This document shows positions 1 to 6,201 of a stretch of DNA of 7,879 nt, in pieces. Both the position numbers and the translations under genes were made by a program. Position 1 is the stretch's first letter. Each line of letters opens with the position of its first letter. Source of the DNA: Dehalococcoidia bacterium (GTDB lineage Bacteria > Chloroflexota > Dehalococcoidia > UBA3495); contig PCAH01000042.1 of the NCBI GenBank assembly GCA_002730485.1, positions 1-7,879 on the forward strand, in the 5' to 3' direction. A model generated the notes under the pieces. It searched no databases, had not been told where the DNA came from, and was given only the letters and a program-made list of their open reading frames with translations.

Positions 1-1728
1 GAGCTGAACGTCCTCGCAGAGGAGTGAGCAATTGGGCCGGAACAGAGCGTCGTCGTAGGAGGCGTCGTCACTGAGCTCGTAATGATAGGGGTCCGGGATG
101 TTTATCAGTCGGACACCCTTGGTGCGTCCCTCGACCGTGATGCCCCGAAAGACGATCCGGTGGGGAAAGAAGAGACGGTCACCGTGGTCCGTCTTCGAGA
201 AGGGGACGATATCCATCAGCCAGCACGGCGATTCTGATTCCGGCGCCGCACCGTAATCGATATTCAGGTCTTCGATCGTGACGTGCCGTCCGAACCCGAT
301 CGGATACTGGTAGTCGAAATTGTCAGGATGGTAAGAGAGCACGGCGACCTTGCCTTCTCCGGTCGGCCGCAGGGTGCAGCCGCTCAGACGGATGCTGCCC
401 TCCCACTTGGCTGCGTAGTCACGCCGGAAGTTGACAAGCTGGTTGCCGTGTCGCGTCGTGTTTTCGATGACAAGCTCGCCGCCCCCGGTGACGGATATGC
501 CTTTGAAGCCGATCTCGCAATTGCTGATCGTCAGGTTCCAGCAGTGGAAGTGGACGTCGATCCGGTTGAGCCGACAGTTTTCGACACGGAAATTCTTGTT
601 CAGGTTGGTTCCGAACACGCCCCACGACACCCAGCCGGCCTCCGCGGTAAGGTTCCGGAACTGACAATTCAGCATCCGGGCACCCCCGATCCCGTAGGTT
701 CCGGCCCACAATTCGCGGTCCTTGTCGACTCGGTTCTTTTCCCACGGCATCGCGCGAATGTTCTCGAGGGTGACGTCATATACGCCGCGCAGAACGTAGA
801 AGCCGCTTCGCGGCACCATCGCGTCATCGGAACGACCTCGTTCGAGTCCCATCCACTGTTCACGGACGATTGTCCTGCTCCGTTGGATCAGGATGCCGTG
901 CTGGTAGTAAGAATGCTCCGCGTCTTCGGGTGTCTCCCCGGAGAAGTAGAATCCGCCGCCTTCGATGGTCAGGTAGGTGTCATTGCAGGGGGTGACTGTC
1001 GCCGAAGTGAAGTTCGAGAAGGACCAGGCGATGTCGCCGATAATACGACCTTCTTCCTCAACGTAGAAGAATTCCTCACGTGCCCAGCCTGCTTTGCTGT
1101 AGTTGCCCGCACGGATCCCGATACGGTCATCTTCGTCTACCACCGTGATCAGACAACCGGCGTAAGGGGCCAACTCCGGGATGATCTGGACTCCAGGTTT
1201 GATCTGATCGAGAAGTGAAGCCTTTAGGTTGTCGGTCAAGTCGAGCGGTTCAGTGGGTCGATCGTTGTGGACGACGAAGCGAGGAGATTTTCGCGAGTTG
1301 TATCGCTCGTCTATGTGGAAGGTGGTCTTTCCCCACTTAACGTTTGTTGTGATCGGTATGACGTTAACGTGCTTGATCCAGTATTCCCCACTCAGGTTGA
1401 TGATCGGGACCTGCTTGTCATTTGCGTATTCGTGGGCGCGCTTTATCTGAACACCATCGTCATGGTCGGCCTCTCCGACAGCGCCGAATTGGCGGTAGTT
1501 GATCGCCGTATTCTCGGTGAGGATGGCGACTCCTCCGTTATCAAGGGCGATGATGTCGGCACCATTCGGCTCGGCATCCGAGGAGGCAGCGATCTTGTAG
1601 AGCGATGCGCCGCCATCGCCGGGTGTGTGGAAACCGGCGGTTTGGGTCCACTGTCCCTCGTGTGCGTCGAGCGTCTTCAGCGTTGGGATGTTCAGGACGT
1701 AGAGGAGGTTGTTTCCGGTTGTTGGCAT
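1..1728 (-). CDS. Right-handed beta-helix (pectate-lyase-3 / tailspike-like) protein, 3' end beyond window
   Basis: The frame is open for 576 codons from ATG at 1728 to the left edge, with no stop, so the C-terminus is missing. The start is supported by GGAG at 1738-1735, six bases before the ATG. Residues 31-70 carry a GDGGASLYKI block followed by ALDNGGVAIL, an arrangement I associate with the N-terminal part of phage tailspike and YobO-like proteins. Residues 78-118 match the Pectate_lyase_3 opening (NYRQFGAVG, then an acidic DHDDG and a helix, then INLSGEYWI), although the canonical GDG..DDT is degenerate here. From about 250 onwards there are recurrent short strands with N, C and G turns (LTISNCEIG, LVIENTT, IRLSGCTLRP), typical of beta-helix rungs. 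No signal peptide or membrane segment is visible. Such folds bind or cleave polysaccharides; I cannot identify catalytic residues or substrate. The fold is fairly sure, the function is not. It lies 365 nt downstream of the HEAT gene and may be a separate transcript. Confidence 0.85.
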   Translation of the reverse strand, partial: MPTTGNNLLYVLNIPTLKTLDAHEGQWTQTAGFHTPGDGGASLYKIAASSDAEPNGADIIALDNGGVAILTENTAINYRQFGAVGEADHDDGVQIKRAHEYANDKQVPIINLSGEYWIKHVNVIPITTNVKWGKTTFHIDERYNSRKSPRFVVHNDRPTEPLDLTDNLKASLLDQIKPGVQIIPELAPYAGCLITVVDEDDRIGIRAGNYSKAGWAREEFFYVEEEGRIIGDIAWSFSNFTSATVTPCNDTYLTIEGGGFYFSGETPEDAEHSYYQHGILIQRSRTIVREQWMGLERGRSDDAMVPRSGFYVLRGVYDVTLENIRAMPWEKNRVDKDRELWAGTYGIGGARMLNCQFRNLTAEAGWVSWGVFGTNLNKNFRVENCRLNRIDVHFHCWNLTISNCEIGFKGISVTGGGELVIENTTRHGNQLVNFRRDYAAKWEGSIRLSGCTLRPTGEGKVAVLSYHPDNFDYQYPIGFGRHVTIEDLNIDYGAAPESESPCWLMDIVPFSKTDHGDRLFFPHRIVFRGITVEGRTKGVRLINIPDPYHYELSDDASYDDALFRPNCSLLCEDVQL

Positions 1729-1734
1729 CGAGTA

Positions 1735-1738
1735 CTCC
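1735..1738 (-). promoter_or_regulatory. Ribosome binding site for the beta-helix gene
   Basis: GGAG read on the minus strand, followed by a 6-nt spacer and the ATG at 1728. Spacing and sequence are normal for a Shine-Dalgarno site, and it fixes the start of a gene whose end is outside the window. Confidence 0.6.
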
Positions 1739-1791
1739 AGGATGGTAGGTGGTGGCCCGAGCCCTCACCCGATCACGGTAAGCTGTGACCG

Positions 1792-1816
1792 CCCTCTCCC
1801 GTATGACAGGAGAGGG
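1792..1816. repeat. Perfect 8-bp inverted repeat (CCCTCTCC / GGAGAGGG)
   Basis: Arms at 1792-1799 and 1809-1816 flank a 9-nt loop and would form a stable GC-rich stem on either strand. No T-run follows in either direction, so it is not a classical intrinsic terminator. In the minus transcript it would sit about 64 nt before the beta-helix ATG, where it could be a leader hairpin, or it could mark the end of the upstream transcript. Pyrimidine-rich arms of this kind also occur in intergenic repeat families, but no second copy is visible in this window. Confidence 0.5.
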
Positions 1817-2093
1817 AATGTTGAATATTACTGAGCGTTTATGACATTCGATGGTACGGATTCATAGTGCGTGCTGCAACGTAATTGGCACGGCATTTCG
1901 AGCAAGCGATTCGGAAGTCACCGGCGTAGATTGAGTATACCCGGGTTGCAGATCATAGGTTTCAGCTGCCGGGGACATCTATCCAAGAACCAGCGAGGTG
2001 AGATGAGCGGAGCAGCTGGCTGAGAAGGGCTGGCAGGTGTTTGCTGGTCAGTTCAAGCCAGACTGGCTGGAGCTCACCGTAGCTGCGCTGTTC

Positions 2094-3089
2094 TCACAAA
2101 CCCGTCGAAGATGTGTGGACAGAAAGTGACTCCTCAAGTCGGTCCAGTTTTGCGATGGTTTGTTTGACGGCATCTGCCCATTTGGGGCTGCCTATGGGCG
2201 CATACCAGGGACGTTCGACTTCGACACGAGCCGTCCTCTCGAGTGTATTTTTGAGACGCTGCATCTCCCTCTGCAGGGAGCCCAGATGAGTCACGGCGGC
2301 GCCTGTCACGTGACGGCGGATGATCGCGGCGATACACCCGGCAGCGAGATCCTTGTGAATCGATGATTCCACCGAGAGCAGGAAGTTTACAAGCGACGGT
2401 ATGGCCCCCCCGTCCCCCAGAGCGGCTATTGCCCGCAACACCCGTGTCCGCAGCCCCGATGCATCGTGTTCTGGATCGGCAAGGTCGCCCAGTGTCTCCG
2501 TCAAAGCGGGAACTGCCCGAGCCGATTCGAGATACTGCAGTCCACTGACGATCCACGCATCACTGCAGATCAACTGATCCTAGTCCACCTTCTCGCTGAA
2601 CTGTTTGGCCAGGGACCGCTCCGCGAGCCGTCTCTGCGTGGTTCTGAGCGTGTTGATCCGTCCCCGGAGCCCATGAAGGCGACCCTCCTTCAGATACTCA
2701 AGAATGCCTGAACGCGTGTCGGACGGGCCCAGCTCTGACAGGGCCCATCGGGGTGCTGATACCTTCAGGGCGTGATCGGAAAGGGGATCCCTTGCCTCAG
2801 CCACTCGCATACGGCCCAGAGCGACCGACGCTCCCCGTCTGGTTTTCAGAGATCCCAGAGCATCCACGAGGAACTCGACGGCCATATCATCACCAATTTC
2901 CCCAAGGGCGCCGACGGTGTGATCGCGAATGGTGGCAGGGAGCGTGACATTTTCAAGAATGCCGACCAGATCAGGCACGCACTCACGCTCGATCAGTTCG
3001 GGAGGGAGTTTGTCGAAGTGACCTGCAAAGTTGGTGGATCCGGGTCTACGGTGTCCGGCCAGGTGCTCTATGATCTTCTTGCGTTTCAT
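2094..3089 (-). pseudogene. HEAT-repeat protein gene interrupted by an in-frame TAG
   Basis: One frame runs from ATG at 3089 to TGA at 2096-2094 and is broken only by TAG at 2582-2580. The halves encode 169 and 161 residues. The first half has helical HEAT units, for example a DHTVGALGEIGDD segment and the FLVDALGSLKTRRGA and VALGRMRVAEA segments. The second half continues the same architecture (ARAVPALTETLGDL, VLRAIAALGDGGAIPSL). Because the frame and the repeat pattern continue across the TAG, this was one gene. HEAT repeats stack into a solenoid for protein binding, so no enzymatic role is implied. There is no signal peptide or membrane segment. The frame is open further upstream to about 3206, inside the acyltransferase gene, but the ATG at 3089 (starting MKRKKIIEHL) falls 55 nt after that gene's stop and fits better. 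A separate TTG start at 2573 could produce the second half alone. Disablement, sequencing error or readthrough are all possible. Confidence 0.75.
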
Positions 3090-3144
3090 GACACCCGACG
3101 GTCCGTACTGCATGCGATATCTGCGTGTCTGGCCCGGATCGCCA

Positions 3145-4410
3145 TCAGTGGCCGAGGCGCGAGAAGTCGGAGAGCTGCCAGGTCGATCTGTAGTGCCGTG
3201 ATCCATAGTGCTTCAGGTCGTCGAGCATCATGAACATTCCGCCGATACGCCATCGGTGGCCATCGGTCAGATGATCGAGGATGGCTCGCTGTAGTGCCGT
3301 TTTTCGTGATGCTGTCTCAGGGTTGAACGGTAGGTCGTGTGGAAAGATGAAGGAGAGCCCGCTGTGCTTGCCAGAGCCTACCGGGAACAGGTAGAGCTCC
3401 TGCAGATATCGAACGACGTTCGACGTCGCAGAGAGCATAGATTCCAGCAGATCACTGAACAGCCAGGAGGTGCTGACAAAGGCGCATGGTGTGACGTCAG
3501 GGAAGTGCCGCTCAAAGAAGGCAACCGCATCGGTCTTGGACGCCAGTGCTGCTGCAGGTGTCAACGGATCTCCCGACGGGATGTGCACCTGAAGCACAGG
3601 GCTGCCCGGAGCCAGAACAGGTTGCCATTCCGAACGTGGCAGCCTGATCCGTTCGCGCAAGACCTTCGCAGCAGGAGATATTGGGTAACCCGTCACCTCC
3701 TGATCTGTCTCCGAGTACGTCGATTGCCACCACTCGTCGTTGCTTTCGTCCGAACAGATCACGCCCTCAGGAGTCAGTTTGGCACCCTCCCATGCCAGTG
3801 CGATAACCTGTCCGCTCTTCGTACTGCGATAGACGAGGGGTGGAACGGGATTCGGTTTGAGCCAGTACTCCAGACGACCGACCCGGAAGTATGGCTCCCT
3901 GACGTAATGACGCAGCCAGCTGACGCGCCTGAAAGGGAGGCCGGCGAAGCCCGACTGATCCTGTTGGTAGATGTCGCAGAATTTGCGGATCTGCCCACAG
4001 GTGCCCCGCGTGATTTCTTCAGGAATACCGAGCTTTGCGTGGTACTCACGGACGTGAGGAACCATCCCGAGGGCAACGAGGAGGTAGAAGTGACCGGCAC
4101 GCTTGCCCAGGGAAATGTCAAGAGTCGGCCAACCGCTGAGCTCGTATGGTTTGGGATTATCGAAGAGACACCACTTGCAGTGCCTGGCGAGGCGACATAG
4201 GGCAGGGCTGCGTGTGATCTCCCTGGCGGTCTCGATCAGGATGTTCTCGTGGGCGTGCGTGAAGCCGCACCATTCCAGCGATTCGATGATCTGTCTCTGA
4301 ACCAGGAATCCCGGTTGGGAATTGCCTCTCTCGGACCGGTCCCAGTCCAGTGAGATGTTGTCGGAGGATCCGGGTTCTCCGAGTGCTTTCAGGACTTCTG
4401 TCGGTGTCAT
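3145..4410 (-). CDS. Acyltransferase-like protein (NAT_N / GNAT_C, DUF5596 type)
   Basis: Intact 421-aa protein, ATG at 4410, TGA at 3147-3145. The N-terminal half (about 100-185) has the layout I associate with the NAT_N domain: a hydrophobic HFYLLVALGMVPHV helix, LGIPEEITRGTCGQIRKF, then WLRHYV and FRVGRLEYW. The C-terminal half (about 270-400) resembles GNAT_C: VLQVHIPSGDPLTPAA, DAVAFFERHFPD, TSWLFSDLLESML, SNVVRYLQELYLF and a final LQRAILDHL. Proteins of this kind are called acyltransferase-like from structural resemblance to GNAT enzymes; the acyl donor and acceptor are not known to me. The order, spacing and length of these blocks support the family call more than any single residue. 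It follows the GHL gene by 51 nt and precedes the HEAT gene by 55 nt, so co-transcription is likely. The RBS is weak (GAGAAAA about 7 nt before the ATG). There is no signal peptide, so it should be cytoplasmic. Confidence 0.8.
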   Translation of the reverse strand: MTPTEVLKALGEPGSSDNISLDWDRSERGNSQPGFLVQRQIIESLEWCGFTHAHENILIETAREITRSPALCRLARHCKWCLFDNPKPYELSGWPTLDISLGKRAGHFYLLVALGMVPHVREYHAKLGIPEEITRGTCGQIRKFCDIYQQDQSGFAGLPFRRVSWLRHYVREPYFRVGRLEYWLKPNPVPPLVYRSTKSGQVIALAWEGAKLTPEGVICSDESNDEWWQSTYSETDQEVTGYPISPAAKVLRERIRLPRSEWQPVLAPGSPVLQVHIPSGDPLTPAAALASKTDAVAFFERHFPDVTPCAFVSTSWLFSDLLESMLSATSNVVRYLQELYLFPVGSGKHSGLSFIFPHDLPFNPETASRKTALQRAILDHLTDGHRWRIGGMFMMLDDLKHYGSRHYRSTWQLSDFSRLGH

Positions 4411-4461
4411 AGACTTGTTTTCTCGATCGCTGCGATGTGACGGGTTCTTCTCGGTATCCGG

Positions 4462-5387
4462 TCAGATCAGGGCTTCTCTGGTTGCTTCAGCAAGGGTCGG
4501 GTGGTTCTGAAGCGTCGAGAGGCGCGACGGGACGAGGTGTCCGGAACCGTACTTGAGGGCGATGTCTATCTCATCAGACAGTCGTTCGGGTGAGCGAACC
4601 AGCTCGGGTTTGTCGACGATGCCGATGAAGGGGGCAAAGCGGTTGGTCGCTGGCTACTTCCGCCTCGACACGCTCGATACGCCACTCTGGTGGGTAGAAC
4701 CAGGAGATGGTCTGCGTGCAAAAGTCGAGTTTGTAGCGGAAGCCGATATACTCATCGGGTAAGAACTTCGGCCACACGTGGTTGATGACGAGTGTATCCG
4801 GCCTGACCGATTTTGCATGGTCGTGGAGCCTGTGGTGCACTTCGACAAGGGTCCGGGCGGATACGTCAGCTATTTTCTGAACGTCGGACCGGTTGGTATC
4901 CTCACGCGCGGCTTCCTGACGGAGACCTGAACAGCGATCGCAGAAGCAGGCATAGTAGTTGTTGAAACCAAAGCCGTCGAAGGCGATGTCGTCTGCGAAT
5001 TCGAGTGCGCGACTGACTCGTGTTTCGAGCTCAGCAAGGGACTCGGGGTGCGAATAGCAGGCAAGCGATCGCGTGAGCAGGAACGATTGCCAACGGTAGT
5101 TCTCGCCGTGCATACGGACCCACGGTTGACCGGACCTGGTTTCCAGCACGGCCTGTTCGAAATCGCGGACTTTCTGAACGGCATTGGGATGGGTTTCACC
5201 GAATGTCTCGTCGGCGTAGGGGAACACCGGCTCGATGATCCGGATCCTCCGGTCGTGGGCGCGTGCGACGGTCTGCTGTGTGGCTCCCAGAAAGACAAGC
5301 GTGTCGAGTCCGAGTTTCGCAGCGAATTCAATCGCTGCGAAACTCGGACTCTGTCTTGATACCACCTTTTTCCCAGGCTGCTTTCAT
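4462..5387 (-). pseudogene. TIM-barrel glycosyl-hydrolase-like protein (GHL6-type), frameshifted
   Basis: The main open frame runs from about 5365 (GTG) to 4574, but its last 25 residues are low-complexity and basic. Switching frame near 4651 restores a sensible 62-residue ending (NRFAPFIGIVDKPELV to TREALI, TGA at 4464-4462), so there is a one-base frameshift inside GTAGCCAGCGACC. Counting from the GTG, the protein shows IEFAAKLGLDTLVFLGA (12-28, a first barrel strand), RIIEPVFPY (42-50), VRMHGENYRW (83-92), FDGFGFNNYYACFCDRC (129-145) and LVINHVWP (192-199). The D-G-F...C-x-C-x-x-C stretch resembles the strand-plus-cysteine motif of hypothetical glycosyl hydrolase 6 proteins; substrate and catalytic residues are not assignable. 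The 5' end is also disturbed: ATG at 5387 begins a plausible frame (MKAAWEKGG, 19 codons) that stops inside a 20-bp inverted repeat, after which the barrel frame takes over. Overall about 300 aa. It could be decayed, or intact with consensus errors. Confidence 0.7.
5306..5351. repeat. Perfect 20-bp inverted repeat with 6-nt loop
   Basis: Arms at 5306-5325 and 5332-5351 are exact reverse complements around the loop ATTCAA. Both arms lie within the 5' part of the GHL gene: the left arm encodes the conserved FAAKLGL segment on the minus strand, and the right arm is its mirror image. The similarity continues imperfectly outside the arms. A 20/20 match is far beyond chance. It would fold into a strong hairpin in DNA or RNA, and it coincides with a change of coding frame. 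Confidence 0.9.
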
Positions 5388-5590
5388 GCGGCCTCATTGT
5401 GGGTTCAGGACAAGTGCGGACGGTTGGGGATACGTGCCAGCAGGTAGGTCTGGATGGGTTCAGATCCACCTGTTGAGAGCCGGTTTCTGCTTAACCGGAC
5501 AGTCAGGCCGCTTCTCGATATTTCCTGCGTTGCGCGCAGGCCTACTCGAAGTCACGGTGCATAGCTGACACATTTTGGGGCGGCCTTGTT
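5388..5590. other. 203-nt gap between the membrane HEAT gene and the GHL gene
   Basis: No convincing gene is seen. The short frames have no domain character. The gap contains one perfect 6-bp hairpin (5524-5540). A GAGG four bases before the ATG at 5387 could serve as that start's RBS. Confidence 0.4.
5524..5540. repeat. Small hairpin CCTGCG-TTGCG-CGCAGG
   Basis: A perfect 6-bp GC-rich stem with a 5-nt loop, about 50 nt after the stop of the membrane HEAT gene. In the minus transcript it is followed by AAATATC rather than a U-run, so it is at best a weak or factor-dependent termination or RNA-processing element. Confidence 0.35.
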
Positions 5591-6094
5591 TCAAGATTCT
5601 GGATTGTGGGCGTGATCCGAGGGCTGACCGGGTGCGTGTACGCGAGACCACCGACCTGCACCCCATCGCCAGACGAATCGAGCCGGCGGTGGTCGACGCC
5701 TGATCCGCCACCAGCCAATGGATGTCGCGGCGAGGGAGGCGAGCCAGATGCCCCCAACCAGCGGCTTGCTGTAGCCAAAGGAGCCCTCTCGACGGATTTT
5801 CCGAATCACCTTGTCGAGTTCATACTAACAGAGCTCGCGACCGTGTTGACACTCGGATCCCGTGTAGAGTTCCGTCAGGGCCGGGAGAGCACGAACGTCC
5901 TGTATCGTACCCAGGGCCCAGACCGTGTGGTCCTTGTCCTTTATCCTGGTTCGGTCAGACGCAAGCATCGCGATCGAGGCTTCTACTCTGTCACCCGGAT
6001 ACAGACGCATCGCCCGTTCGGTGTGACTGTCAACATCGTGCTGTATCCAGACAATCAGTCCAATGGTCAACAGCCCGATTCCGATCAGACCCAC
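5591..6094 (-). pseudogene. Small membrane-anchored HEAT-repeat protein interrupted by an in-frame TAG
   Basis: One frame from GTG at 6094 to TGA at 5593-5591 (167 codons before the stop) is broken by a single TAG at 5827-5825. The N-terminus is a membrane segment (residues 2-17, IGIGLLTIGLIVW), followed by a HEAT-type helix pair (DHTVWALGTIQDVRALPALTELYTG), then ECQHGRELC, the TAG, and YELDKVIRKIRRE. I recall related HEAT proteins having LCQYEL-K at this position, so the TAG appears to stand for a CAG glutamine codon, a single C-to-T change. After it comes a second hydrophobic stretch (GGIWLASLAATSIGWW) and an arginine/tryptophan-rich tail, so the full protein would have membrane segments at both ends of one HEAT unit. 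No ATG is available: a TGA lies eight codons upstream of the GTG, and the RBS is poor, so the true 5' end may also be damaged. The role is unknown; a membrane-bound scaffold is the likeliest guess. Confidence 0.65.
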
Positions 6095-6122
6095 CGTGCC
6101 CAGACCCAGACCTCACGTGAGC

Positions 6123-6163
6123 ACCTTCCGTTTTCGTTGGGTCAAGTTGCCAACCTTCCGTTT
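6123..6163. repeat. 11-bp direct repeat (ACCTTCCGTTT), 30-bp period
   Basis: Identical 11-mers at 6123-6133 and 6153-6163 lie in the short space between the GH-A gene and the membrane HEAT gene. Two copies exactly 30 bp apart could be a small tandem-duplication remnant or, less likely, a paired protein-binding site on one face of the helix. Confidence 0.5.
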
Positions 6164-6201
6164 CGGTCTTCCTTCGTGTAGAGATCCTGCATCTACCGAT
6201 T

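Larger units (their letters stand above)
1729..2093. other. 365-nt gap between the HEAT gene and the beta-helix gene
   Basis: This is the longest non-coding stretch in the window. It holds the RBS of the beta-helix gene, a perfect 8-bp hairpin (1792-1816), a short palindrome AGCCAG-A-CTGGCT at 2056-2068, and a TATACT on the minus strand at 1939-1934 that could be a -10 box, although no convincing -35 lies at the right distance. Directly after the HEAT stop, the same frame stays open for 42 more codons (to a TGA at 1964-1962), without a start codon or a recognisable domain. The gap probably contains the promoter of the beta-helix gene, but the sequence does not prove it. Confidence 0.5.

Noticed and set aside
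283..1218. 311-codon plus-strand open frame
   Set aside because: It lies entirely antisense to the beta-helix gene, which has an RBS, a domain match and clear coding character. The plus-strand translation has no recognisable domain and looks like a mirror of the GC-rich codon pattern.
1792..1816. Intrinsic transcription terminator
   Set aside because: The stem is good, but no U-tract follows on either strand.
3337..4200. 287-codon plus-strand open frame
   Set aside because: Antisense to the intact acyltransferase-like gene. The translation is rich in Arg and lacks any motif.
4870..5469. 199-codon minus-strand frame overlapping the GHL gene
   Set aside because: The translation is Ser/Arg/Thr-rich and without motifs, while the alternative frame carries the barrel motifs.
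2580..5827. Genome-wide TAG-to-Gln reassignment (code 15)
   Set aside because: The intact GH-A gene uses TAG as its natural stop with a second TAG two codons later, and the other long genes contain no in-frame TAG. Local lesions or occasional readthrough explain the data better.
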